From Aedes albopictus (lineage: Eukaryota; Arthropoda; Insecta; Diptera; Culicidae), in NCBI RefSeq assembly GCF_035046485.1, contig NC_085136.1:300234778-300298777 (forward strand): a DNA stretch of 64,000 nucleotides. Direction: 5' to 3'. Each line of letters opens with the position of its first letter. Position 1 is the stretch's first letter. The notes under the pieces are model-generated. The model was not told the origin of the DNA, did no database searches, and was given only the letters and a program-made list of their open reading frames with translations. Below, piece after piece: positions 11,418 through 23,509 of this stretch. The position numbers were made by a program, and so were the translations under genes.

Positions 11418-12600
11418 TAGTCATTTGTATCAGCTGTGCTCCCATTCATGTTGATTGTTTCGATTGTATCGTTTGTCTAAATTATTTTAAAATTCCTATC
11501 GTTTTGCATATCTTTCTACAAATATGCTGAGAAATTAAACAACAAACGTTTTTTATTGTGTCTCATTCTGTGTCAAAAGACACGACTATCTCACTGTCTT
11601 TTATCTATATCAGTTAATTCAGATATTTTCCAAAACTATCATCAGATAATTCGCTTCTCTCATCGCTCTCTGTTTCAATTATCCAGTTTGTGGTTATTTT
11701 TAAAGGATTTTGTGGAGACAAATATGCATTTCAATAGTTTTGGTTGTTCCAGTTGGTTCGGTGTCCCAGTTGGACATGTGTCCCATGGCTGTCCCATTTA
11801 GGTCAAGTCTATGGGCTCCCTCGAATACTTCGATTGTCCCAACTCTATTGAATTGCATTCCTTCCCATACAAAGCCCCATACGAAAGTTTTAGAAATCTC
11901 AAAAGTGTTCTCATCAAAAAGACTCATCTTTTTGGAAATCATTCTAATTGTATTTGTAGATAGTAGCTGTCCCGTCCCACTGGCTTGATTTTAAGAGTTG
12001 ATGTTTGATAATCCCATTTTTCTCTATTCTAAGATAAGTTGAAATATCTCTTGCCCCTGATCACTGATGACCTCCAGGCGTTGTATTTGTTCTTCTTCAT
12101 ACATTCTTTTGGCTGACCCAGTTATTTTCTCAATTGAATCGGCTGTCCCAATTGTTAAGAGCTACTTAACTGTCCCAAGTTATCCGATTCGATGTCACCG
12201 CATCAATTACATACTTGGCCAAGTCAAGTGCTTGGGAGTGCCATCTATCAGAATAAGATATGTTCCTGATGTCCCTGATCTTGGTTTTGTGAGCCATATC
12301 GGTTTGTTTTCGATGTCTGTCTCAGAGGTTCCCATATGTCCAGTTGTTTTTACTGTTTCAACTGTTGTGTTTATCATGATCATTTTTTTAATACTTATTA
12401 ACATGTCTTGTGTCCTTCTGAACACTTTCTCTACTCCGTTAGATGTTCTCGGTTGTTTCATTCTACAAGTTGTCTCGGATGTCCCTGTCGATTGGCATAG
12501 TCCTCTACCTTATCCCAGTTGATTAATTTATCTCAATTGTATCTGCTGTATCAGTTGTTTAATCTAACTCGTCTGTCCCAAATTTGTCAACCGTCTTATT

Positions 12601-13080
12601 TTTCTTAATTTTTCTGTACCTAATAAGAAGTCCTCTCATCGCACCCACCGGTCAAACACCACTTAACATACGAGCTCACCACACGTCGGATTATACCCCC
12701 ACCCAGGCTCGGTTTAGGTTGGAGGTGACCAAAACAGAATAAGACTGGTTCACGACGATGACGTCATCGACGTCGACACCGACAAGCAAAGCAACGCGAA
12801 CGATTGCCAAACGCTGCTCTGTTGCTCGCGTTTCGTCAATCACACCTGTTGGGCTGTCGGGCCGTCATCGTTGGCGTCGTCGTCGTTGTTCAGAAATCTG
12901 TATAACGTTTTTACATAAGATAAAAAAAAAACAAAAAAAAAACGAAAAAATTTAAACAGTATGCTTTGGCTGAGGTAATGGTCTGTTTTTAAGATGATGT
13001 GTTTGGGTAAGATTTGCTTCTAGGTTTTTGATACATTGGAAGAGTCATTTTATTAAGAGTGATTAAAACATGGGTCTTCA
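12601..13080. other. GC-balanced spacer, possibly host regulatory or intronic DNA
   Basis: The segment 12640-12900 is less AT-rich than its neighbours and free of recognised repeats. No splice-bounded exon was found. It includes the CRE palindrome listed separately. Confidence 0.4.
12756..12769. promoter_or_regulatory. Extended CRE palindrome CGATGACGTCATCG
   Basis: A perfect 14-bp palindrome is centred on TGACGTCA, the consensus for CREB/ATF-type bZIP factors. It lies in the only GC-balanced, repeat-free part of the local region. Function is inferred from the motif alone. Confidence 0.35.
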
Positions 13081-13281
13081 GTTAGCTTAGTGTTTAAGGC
13101 TATGGATCGCCAATCTGGAGATGGCGCATTGTGCTTGCCTCACAATATACAAATTCATGCCATGGCAGGCAAAGAGCTTTCTTCAGATAATAACTGTAAA
13201 AGAGCTCAAAGAACACAAAGTTGAAGAGAGGCAGACTAGGTTCCAGTGGAAAAGTAGAGCCATAAAGGAGAAGAAGAAGGA
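13081..13281 (+). mobile_element. tRNA-derived SINE with internal deletion
   Basis: Shares tagtgtttaaggctatggat, cgccaatctggaga and the 3' block aactgtaaaagagctcaaag through ccataaaggagaagaagaag with the minus-strand copy at 25628-25875. The B box and following part (gggttcgattcc region of the other copy) are missing, so this copy could not support pol III transcription. Confidence 0.8.
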
Positions 13282-15694
13282 GCATGGAAAATACGAAAAG
13301 AGCTAAAAATAAAAAATAAAAAATACTCAAAACTATTCAAAAACAGGTAAATGTGGGCTACACTTTATACAAGTTTTAAAACTAAAAAAAAATGTTTCCA
13401 AACTGTTGTTGTTTGGAATTACAGCTTCAGGAACATAGAAACACTAGAAATCCATTGGAAGCCAACATTCAAATTTGCAAATTTGAGTTTCAAGACTGTT
13501 TTTTTTTTATAAATTTTAGAATTCACTGAAACGTAGTTGGCATCCACCTGAAAGCACAATCGTGAATACGCTTGAAATTCTTTCCTACAAACTGGGATTC
13601 ATTTGTCGTTATCTCAAGAGGGAACGTGTTTCAAGGCGTTATCGTTTGATAAATTATGCCAGGAAAAAAACAATGATACGGATCACCGGTTTGAACCGAT
13701 TCGTATCGGTTATGACATTGCAAGTCTGTTCTCATCTTCCCTGACATTCTTGCAAGTGCGTGACATCGCACACTACACTATCATCAATTATGTAGTTACA
13801 AAGTCCACGTTGCGCTGCAGTTAGTGCAGTCTGAGTAGTGCTCTGTAACAGCCACCATGTAACCAGAACCAGGAAACGGCCAGCTTCGGTCAGAATTTTC
13901 AACCTCAAACCGGTTCGGTACCGATTCGAGACCTCCCGTTACTGGTTTCACCTGACCAGGCCCGGCTGACTGGCTTGTTGGTGACGACGATTCGCCAACA
14001 ATCCACCCGCTTTCATAGCTGGTTGTCTGCGAGATCTCATTAAGTTGCAAGCTTCTTGTCTGCATTGATTCGGGCCAGTTCGTTGAGGAAAGGTTGTCCG
14101 GTCAGTTTGAACATAGATTTTAGAAATTTGTTGAGGTTGAATAGGTAAATTCTGACCTTTTCAGGCGAATAATACAGATGGTTTTGATTGATTTTCAATA
14201 GAAAAAATTGAAAATTAATTCTAGTAGTTATAGTGAGCGTAATTACTAAAAGTAATAAGAATATTTTCTAACCCGAAAATTTATACAATGAAATTATAAA
14301 CTATTTAACAAAAATTTAAAAAAAAACGGTATTCAGAGAGGTGATTTAACTAAAAATTAAAATAAAAATGATTCAATATTTTCAGAGTACTTGTAGTCTA
14401 AAACGCTTGTTCATTCACTTAAAAACAAATGTGGAAATTTATGCTATGTAGTTTTTTGAGGTTGGTACACAGTTTATTTAAAAAACTCATGAATACAAAA
14501 AATAAAAAAAATAAACATTTACAAATATATTGGTAGCTATCAGTGAGTGTTTTTAATTAAAATAAAAAAGTATTGAATTAGTTATAAGTTAAAATACACA
14601 TTAATAAGAACAAAACAAAAATAAAAATAAAATATTTTGTAAATCCTGGTTGGTTTACGCAAATGTTTTACCGCTTTAAAAAAAAAAGAAAAAAATATAT
14701 ATTTTTAAAATCAAAGTTTTGCTGAGAGTTAAAATAAAATAGAAATCATATTTTTCGAATCCCAGTATATAATAAAAAGAGAGAAAAGTATACAAACAAT
14801 TTTATAAACAAATTTAAGAAAATTGAAAAAAAAATAGCAAAAACAAAAAAAAACACATTCTTTTTCGAGAATTTTTTTTTCTAATTTTAGACCTATCGAT
14901 TTTATCATCGCTAATTAACACCGAGTCCGTGAGATAATGTTGAGAGTAAGAGAAATTCCACCATTCCTCTAAGTGACTTCGATCATCGGTTTTTACTACA
15001 CAAAAAACCAGACGCAGTGAATGGTTAAATGAGCGTTTACGTTTTACGCGATAATGATCCGCGTCTCTCTCTCTATTTCTCTGGTGGGTGGGTGGTGGCG
15101 GTGGAACTGGTGATTGAAAGATTTTTTTTTGTCTACCCAATATTTGCATCGTAAAACAACCGGTAGGTAAACCCACGCAAGCAAGCAGCAGTGGTTCGCG
15201 GTATGATTAAAAAAAAAAACAAACGGAAGCGAAATAAAAATCTCGTTATTCTCGACTGGTGCGGTACTTCTCTGATTTGGCTTTTTTGTTTGGGTGTGCG
15301 GGAAACCGTTTCCGCAGAGGATTTCCTCTAACCGCAGTATTAGTTAGAGGAAAATTTTGGCAAAGGAGGTTTCACTCACTCATCACATGTTCAATAATAA
15401 GTGCACAATAAAAAAATCTAAGATTAGTGTTATAAAAACGAGAAAAGAACAACTGAGTGTAATTTTACCAAAATCGTGATAGACTGGCATGAATATCCTA
15501 ACAAACATTTTAATCTGAAATAGATATAAATAGAGTTCCTAAGTGCCCAAGCAACATTATAAGCCCAATTAGTTTTAGGAAGGTTCTGAGAGCCATGCTC
15601 CTGGAGTGTAATTGACTAAAAATGTTACTTGATATGCTGACTGTCGCTATAATAAAACTAAATTTAGCCATTCTGGATTTAATATGGTCTTCAA
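13282..15694. other. AT-rich spacer
   Basis: Dominated by A/T runs and aaaataaaa words (14200-14900). A short hairpin tttcctctaac/gttagaggaaa lies at about 15326-15353. Open frames at 13562-14065 have no domain or convincing splice support. No gene called. Confidence 0.45.
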
Positions 15695-16560
15695 TACTGA
15701 TTGGACTTCAGTTCGTTGCTTAAGTACAACTAAATAGAGTTTTTCTTCCACGATTACTTTAAAGCCGGTTGGCAGAACTTGTTTAAGATGGACACTGATT
15801 AAAAATAAAAAAAAAAAACGATTAAAAAGATTAAAAATGCAGTTCGCTCGTCCTTACCAGATTTTTTTTAAGTTTTTCATTTTTTATTTTCATAAGCTTG
15901 ATTTTTAACACGAGATTAGCTTTTATTTTAATTATTGTTCTGCAAAGTTGAAGTAAAGAGAAGTGTTTGTTTTATTTTCAACTTGTGTCCTAAATAAATG
16001 AAAAAAAACCTAAAAGCTTCGAAATTTCTAAAATTTTCAAGAAATGTGAAAATGTTTTGGTTTTGTGATGGTTCTAAAGACCTCCTGGATTCTTATTGAC
16101 TCAACAATGTATTTCAGAATTTTCTAGCCATCAGAATAACGAATCAAGCATTTTAGGTTTTGATAAGGTCTCCAAATTCACAAATACAAATAAATTAAAC
16201 AAAAACTCCAATGACTTCAGTTTGTTGCTTGACCACAGATACATAGAGGTTTTATTCTTTATTGCTCTATGCTTGTTAACAGTACTTATTTCTTTTGGGC
16301 ACTAATCTGAAATTATTTTAAAAAACACAAAAAAAAAACTAAAAACAGTCGCCCTTTTATGTTTTTTTTTAAATTTTCTTTTTATTTTTTTTTTATTTCT
16401 AATAACAAGATGTTTAACACGAGGCTATGTTTTCCTTCTTATTTTTTTGCCAAAGTGAAGTAAAGTGAAGAGTTTGTTTTGTAAATTTTCAACTAGTGTT
16501 CAAAGTAAATAGAGTTGTTTTGAAAATTTATAAATTTCTAAAATTTTCGAAAAATATGGA
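15695..16560. repeat. Diverged tandem duplication, about 510-bp period
   Basis: 15695-16052 and 16205-16560 share, in the same order, acttcagtt(c/t)gttgctt, a tttattttcat/tttttttattt block, aacacgag, agttgaagtaaagagaagtg / agtgaagtaaagtgaagagt, ttttcaac and tttctaaaattttc. Both are AT-rich and non-coding. Confidence 0.6.
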
Positions 16561-17060
16561 ATACTATTACCATGAGGTATTGAAACAACGCCTCCGCATC
16601 TGACTTCAGCACTAGTTATACCGCTGACCACAGCTGCTCTGTGATGACGTCTGGTTCATCTTCGCCATCGACGGACGGCTCACCGCCTGCCCGCCGGATA
16701 TTACTGACCGGGGGATTTTTGTCTAGTTAGGGGGAAAACATAAACGGATTTTTATGGGTGCACAAACTTGTTGGATGCCAGTCAAACGGCGGCTGATTTT
16801 ATAGTTCACCGAAAATACGATGCTGTTACGTTGGGTTCACGTGCAGCGTGCAAAGGCGAACTTAAGCAAACACAGATGTTGGAGTTGAAGAAAAACCGAA
16901 ACCGGGATTATAACTGGTTTCAGCGAAAAAGAGGTGGGAGTCTAAACAATCAATGTGAAATAGCACAAATGTATGTATCAACATTCTTAATTGATCGTTG
17001 GTGAAATATGAGATAGAAGCTAGAAAACAGTGCCGACATGGTTAAAATAGAGTCCGTTAA
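16561..17060. other. Spacer with a GC-balanced core
   Basis: 16580-16880 is more complex than its surroundings, but no exon with both splice signals was found. Confidence 0.4.
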
Positions 17061-20000
17061 ACACAATTTTGAAATGCTCTGAATAAATTTCTGAAGGACT
17101 CCTCGGAAGATTCTAAAAAAAAATCATGAAGGAATTTATGAAGAAATCTCTAGTCGGATTATTGTAGAAATTCTTGAGAGAATCTCTGAAAGAACAGCAA
17201 TAAACGACTTGAAGAGTAAACTCCTAAAGGATTACCTGTTGAAACCCCTTGAGAAACTCCTGGTGAAATTCTTAAAATAATCTCTTTAGATATTTTTAGA
17301 AGAATTACAGGAAAAAAGCCTTCTCCAAAATTACTGGACAATTTCCTTAGCGATTTACTTGAGAAATTTGTGAATGTATTTCTGAAGGAATTCCTGGAGG
17401 AATATCTGGAGATGCAAGTGGATAAACCTCTGTAAATATTCGTTTGAAACATCACTTGGGAAATTTCTCCGATAGACACTACGACACATGTTAAAGGTCT
17501 AAACCCATCAGTCGAAACTTCTGGAAATTATAAAACAACCGTTCTCGATTAAATGACTGAGAAAGCCATCCGAAACATCAATCAAACATCCAGTCGAAAC
17601 TCTCAACTGAATAAAATCCTGTATAAATTTCAAGATAATATTTTTTGAAAACCCTGAATGAACACCTGCAAGCATCCGTGGAAAAAATTCCGGAGGTATT
17701 CTTGGAAGAAATCCAGGAGAAATTTTTGAGAAAGAAAAATAAAAAAAAACACCAGGAGGATTTAATTCTGGAGCCACCATAAAAAAGCATGTGACAATCT
17801 CTTAAGGAATACCTAAAAAAATGTTTGGAGACATTCCTTTGGAGAATTCCTGGGGAAATTCCTGAAAGAGCCATCGAGAAAATCTGTGCCAATTTCTAGA
17901 GAAATTCATCGGGATCAGGAGATGCAAGTGGAAAAATCTCTGTTAATATTAAAATTTTAATAGAAATTTTAAAATAAACTGCTGTAAAATTCAGAAGGAA
18001 TTCCTGTATTAATCTGTGGAAAAATTCCTAAATATATTCTTGGAGGAAATCCAGGAGCAATTTCTGCGAGAAAAAAAAAAACAGAAACACCAGGAGGAAT
18101 TCATAACGGAGCCACCATTAAAATCATGTGAGAATCTCCTAAGGTGATGCTAGGAAGGAAATGCTTTGGAGGTAGTTCTTATGGAATCCCTGGAGAAATT
18201 CCTGGTGAACCCTTAGGGACAATCTGCATGAATTTTCAAATTAAATCTCTGGAGAAAATATCTGAATTAATTCCTGAATGAGTTTCTGAAAGAGTCCTTG
18301 AAATAAACTCTCGAGGCATCTCTGGAAACATTGTAGAAGAATCTATGCAGAAAGTTCTAGAATAATACATCGCAGATTTTCTGAAAATTTCGGGAGGGAT
18401 TTCAAGACAAATGTTTAAGGAAATCCCCAGAAGACTTTCTGTAAACTCCTGTCGAAAAAAAAAAATTAATTTGCATTTTGTAGGATTTTGTAAAAGAATC
18501 CATGGAGGAAATTCTGAATATACATGAAGGACATTTCGAAGCAACTCTTTATGTAATTTTCAGATATCTCCAGAGAATTTCTAAGGACATTCCTGAAGCA
18601 AATTTCCGAATGATTCCTTGGAAGATTTTTTGAAAGTCTGTAAATGAATTTCTGTAAGATTCTTGTAAAAAAATTCTGGAAGGTTTTCTTAAAATATCCG
18701 AAGAATTTCTAAGAATTTTTCTAAAGAAATGGAAAATTTCTGTGTAAATATTTAGAGGAATTTTCGAAGGTATTCAAGGGTGAATTTCTGAAGAACTTTT
18801 TGAATGGACCTCTAGAATAATTTCTGAGAAAAGCTCTGAAAAACTTACTGAAAGTCTCTATGGAGAAACTTATGGAGATATCCATGTAGGATGTTGTAGA
18901 AAAATTCTTAGGAAAGAATGTTGTAGAAAGAATGAATTCTTAGGAAAGGATATTTTAGAAAAACTTATGGAGATATCCATGTAGGATGTTGTAGAAAAAT
19001 TCTTAGATGAATTTCTGAAAATATTTTTGGATGACTTTCTGAAGCAATCCTTGCATCATTTTCTAAAATATTTATTATGATTTTTTCGGGAAATCTCTAG
19101 TGAAATTTCTGAAGGAATCCCTAGAGCAATTTCTAAAAAAATTATGAAGCAAATTTCGGAATGAATCCTTGGAAGATTTGTTGAAAGTCTACTGAGGAAT
19201 TTCTGGAGGAATCTTGGAAAAAATGTCGAAGGAATCTGCGGGAAAATTTCTGGAAGATTTTCTCAAAATACCTGAAAAATTTATGAAGAATTTTCGAAAG
19301 AAATGGAAAAAATTTGAGTAAATATCTTGAAAAATTTCCGAAGGAATTCGAGGATGAATTTCTAAAAAAAATTGTGTATGGAATCTAATTTCTAAAAAAA
19401 AATCTCTGAAAAACTTGCTGAATTCCTCTGTGGAGAAACTTATGAAACAATCCCCGTACGATTTCCATAAAGAATCCGTGTATGAATTTCTGAAGATATT
19501 TATCCTTCTAAGATGCTAGGCTTCACGTATCACAATGGCATAGTGCACGTTCACTTGAATTTATGGAGGACTTTCTGGAGCAATCCATGCAAAGTTTTCT
19601 AAAAAAATCTTTATGAAACTTTCTGGAAATCGCCAGTGAAATTTTCTCAAGCAATTTCTGTAGAAATTACTCTAGAAGTTTCTTCTAGAGGAATTTATGT
19701 AGATATTCCTTAAGAAAATTTTCAAAAGAATACTGAAAATTTGTAAGAGTCTGAAGGTAATTTCCGGAAGTTTTCTCAAAAAAAAACTTGAGAAATTTTT
19801 GAGCGGTCATCTACAGGAACCGCCGGAGAAATTTCTGAATAAATATTTAGAAGAATTTCTGAAGGAATATCAGGAAGAATTTCTGAAGCAATTCTTATAG
19901 GAATTTCCGAAACATTTTAGTGAGGACTTGTGAATTCTCCAGTGAAATTTATGAAGGAATCCCTAGAGGATCTTTTAAATAAATCCCTGAAGAAACTTCC

Positions 20001-20310
20001 GAGCGAATCCTTGGAATATTTTTGAAAGAGTCTGTGGAGGAATTTCTTAACGAATCTTGGAAAAAAATCCGAGGGATTCCCTTGAAGAATTTTCGAATGA
20101 TTTTGTAAAAAAAAATCATAAGGATTACTTAATGCATTGCTGGCGAAATTTCTGAGTAAATATCTAGAGGATTTCCCAAGAAAATGCAGAATAAATGTTT
20201 GAAAAAATTCCTTTAGGAATTTCTGTATACATTAAGAGAGAGTCCTGGGAAGATTTTTTTGAAAGAATCCTTGAGGAAATATTTGGAGAAATCCTTGAAG
20301 AAATTTCCGA
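17061..20310. repeat. Degenerate minisatellite of aaggaatttctggagaa-type words
   Basis: More than 3 kb consist of approximate repeats of ttcctggaggaatttctgaa, with period about 18-24 bp, many indels and local unique islands (for example 19500-19560). Many short stop-free frames on both strands arise from it and are not genes. Other blocks lie at 26980-27965 and 56330-58035. Confidence 0.85.
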
Positions 20311-20328
20311 TTTTTTTATAGTAAAACA

Positions 20329-20540
20329 CAATTACATCGTCTTCGACCTTGCGGCCTCCACAGCCTGGACATTACTAGCATTCGACAACGCACAACACTT
20401 GTAAAAACCCAGTGGCCCAGTGGAGAATTTTCCGTTAAGCGAAAAGTTTCCCCCGACTGAAGCGGGAATCGAACCCACACTCCGAGGCTTATGAGACACC
20501 TAAACAACTGACGCTGCTAACCGCTCGGCCACGAAGCCCA
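20329..20540 (-). mobile_element. tRNA-derived SINE
   Basis: Read on the minus strand: tggcttcgtggccgagcggt (A box), gtgggttcgattcccgcttc (B box), acttttcgcttaacggaaaa, and a 3' end near gtcgaagacgatgtaattgt. Same family as 8760-8980 in the opposite orientation. Inserted at the end of the minisatellite. Confidence 0.85.
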
Positions 20541-20597
20541 CATGGATGATTTATTAAAAAACTTCTGAGAGAATGTTTTGGGAAGCTACCCATACTG

Positions 20598-21672
20598 GGG
20601 GCAAAAGTTCGCACATTGTGAAGGATAGTTTATTGGTGTGAAGTTCATTTATTTTATGGTAATTTATGTTCACCCTTTCACTCTAGGCACGAAATGTGTT
20701 TCCTTTTATTCATGGCATTACATATCAACTGGAACACGGCCTGGTTCTCAGCTTAAAGTATACAGGGTATATTATGAACACTTCCACAACTTTCAACTTT
20801 TAAGAGCTTTCCTTTCCAGCGTTATTGAAGTTGTCAAAATACATTGTGGACTAATTATAGTTGTACGTGTTACACAAAATACTTGAAAAAAATCAAATAT
20901 GGTGCAAAACTATTGAACGGGACCGTAATTTTAATCTACCCTTCGTCAGTATAAGTATAAGTATGAATTTACAGAATAAGCTATGAAAGACCCCAAAAAA
21001 GTAGAATAACACCATACTCCCAAAAACTTTCAAAGTATGGTAAAAAAATGTTCCAAAATGTTTTTTCAGCCATTTCACATTTTTTTTTGTTTGAAATAGT
21101 CGAATACACTGATTGCCTTATAGATCTTCTTCCAAAAATAAGTTCAAACCCTCAGTCAGAACGATTTGAGGATGTATACTACAACTATTATACATCATAT
21201 AGTAGTTTCTATACGAAATCGTCATTGCTTCAAATATTTTGTAACTATATTGATGCTCTAGATTCAGAAATATAGTGCGAACTTTTGCCCCACAGCTACT
21301 GCAAACTTTTGCTCCACTGTCGAGGCTTTAACAATGTTCTTTCCTACAAGAAGCACTGGAGGATTTTTGTTTATTCGAGTGCACCTCTCGAAGTACTATG
21401 GAATGACGATTCTTCGACACAAAGAGGTTATGTAGTTTTTCTACTTTCACTCATTACAAATTCATATTCCAAAAGGTCCAAAAATTACATCAAAACAGCC
21501 AAAAAAACACTTTTTCCATTACTCTGCTACTGCATAATGAAATCGTTCCAATTTTTATTGACGAGCATCTGGGCTGATAATGTGTCGAACCCATACAAGT
21601 TTGCCTTGGTTCTTAACTCGTGCGCAGAGAAAGACCCACTGCGAACTTTTGTCCCGTGCGAACTTTTGCCCC
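20598..21672. mobile_element. Inverted-repeat element with GGGGCAAAAGTTCGCAC ends
   Basis: The 17-bp sequence at 20598-20614 is exactly complemented at 21656-21672. A third exact copy in the right-end orientation lies inside at 21275-21291, and diverged copies lie at 21300 and 21640. No transposase is recognisable and no clear target duplication was seen, so the class is unknown. Confidence 0.6.
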
Positions 21673-21726
21673 GCATTACTCTACCTGAGAGACAAAATAG
21701 AAAAACACCAGGAGTCGCTACAAAGA

Positions 21727-23509
21727 AGATCAGAATATCAGAAGACCAGAAGACCAAAAGACCAGAATACCAGTAGACCAGAAGACCAGAATACCAGAAG
21801 ACCAGAAGACAAGAAGGCCAGTAGACCAGAAGACCAAAAGACCAGTAGACCAGAAGACCAGAAGACCAGAAGACCAGAAAACAAGAAGACCAGAAGACCA
21901 GAAGACCAGAATACCAGTAAACCAGAAGACTAGAAGACCAGAATACCACAATACCAGAAGACCAGAAGACTAGCAGACTGGTAGACTAAAAGATAAGAAA
22001 ACCAGACGACCAGAAGATCAGAAGACCAGAACACCAGAAGACCAGAATACTAGAATACCAGAAGACCAAAAGACCAGAAGACTAGCAGACTGGTAGACTA
22101 GAAGATCAGAAGATCACAATACCAGAATACCAGAAGGCCAGAAGACCAGAATACTAGAATACCAGAAGACCAGAAGACCAGAAGACCTGAAAACCAGAAG
22201 ACCAGAATACCAGAAGATCAGAAGATCAGAAGATCAGAAGACCAGAAGACCAGAATACCAGAAGACTAGCAGACCGGTAGACTAGATGATCAGAAGATCA
22301 GATGACCAGAAGATCAGAAGACCAAAAGAACAGAAGACCAAAAGACCAGAATACCAGAAGACCAGAATACTAGAATAACAGAAGACCAGAAGACCAGAAG
22401 ACTAGCAGACCAGAAGACCAGAAGACCAGAAGACCTGACGATCAGAAGACTAGCAGACCAGAAGACCAGAAGACCAGATGACCAGAAAACCAGAAAACCA
22501 GAAAACCAGAAGACCTGAAGACCAGAAGATCAGAAGACCAGAAGACCAGAAGACCAGAAAACAAGAAGACCAGGAGACAAGAATACCAGAAGACCAGAAG
22601 ACCTGAATACACGAAGGCCAGAAGACCAGAAGACCAGAAGACCAGAAGACCAGAAGACCAGAAGACCAGAATACCAGAAGACCAGAATACCAGAAGATCA
22701 GAAGATCTGAAGTCCAGAAGACCAGAAACCCAAAAGACCAGCAGAACAGAAGACCAAAAAACCACAAGACCAGAAAACCAGAAACCCAGAAGATCTGAAG
22801 ACCAGAAAACCAGAAGTCCAGAAGACCAGAGTACCAGAAGACCAGAATACCCAGAAGACTCAGAGACCCAGAGACCCAGAAGACCCAGAAGATCCAGAGA
22901 CCCAGAAGACCCAGAAGACCCTGAAGACCCAGAAGATCCAGAAGACCAGAAGACCAGAAAACCAGAAGATTTGAAGACCAGAGTACCAAAAGACCCAGAA
23001 GACCTAGAAGATCCAGAAGACCCAGAAGACCCAGAAGACCCAGAAGACCCAGAAGACCTAGAAGATCCACAAGACCCAGAAGACCAGTAGACCCAGAAGA
23101 CCAGTAGATCCAGAAGACCAGGAGATCAGAAGACCAGAAGACCAGAAGACCGGAAGACCTGAAGACCAGAAGACCAAAAAACCAGAATACCAGAAGACCA
23201 GAAGACCAGAAGACCCAGAAGACCCAGAAGCCCCAGAAGACCCAGATGACCCAGAAGACCAGTAGACCCAGAAGACCAGTAGATCCAGAAGACCAGGAGA
23301 TCAGAAGACCAGAAGACCAGAAGACCGGAAGACCGGAAGACCTGAAGACCAGAAGAACAGATGACCAGAAGACCAGAATACCAGAAGACAAGAAGACCAG
23401 AAAACCTGAAGACCAGAAGTCCAGAAGACGACAAGACCAGAAGAACACCAGAAGACCATAATACCAGAAGACCATAATACCAGAAGACCAGATGAACAGA
23501 AGACTAGGA
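21727..23509. repeat. Minisatellite of 8-bp unit cagaagac, part shifted to 9-bp cccagaaga
   Basis: About 1.8 kb of gaccagaagaccagaagacc. In 22845-23130 and 23205-23290 the unit gains a C and becomes 9 bp. Variants aatacc, agatc and actagc recur in higher-order blocks. An 8-bp unit repeats every 24 bp in frame, which yields long artefactual open frames on both strands. On the minus strand this gives an 8-residue repeat such as SGLLVFWS; in the 9-bp parts it becomes a 3-residue GLL repeat. Confidence 0.95.

Larger units (their letters stand above)
9530..12600. repeat. Degenerate tgtcccagt/tgtatcggttgt repeat, split by a DNA transposon
   Basis: Words such as tgtcccagctgtcccag, gttgtctcg, tcggttgtct and ggctgtcccaatt recur irregularly in 9530-9640 and again in 11425-12560. 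The array is interrupted at 9817-11417 by the Tc1/mariner-like element. Open frames inside (for example 12067-12522) reflect the repeat and are not supported as genes. Confidence 0.65.

Noticed and set aside
21727..23509. CRISPR-like or long coding repeat (341-residue minus frame)
   Set aside because: The unit is a direct 8-9 bp repeat with no unique spacers. The long frames come from a stop-free 24-bp superperiod, and all frames are similarly open.
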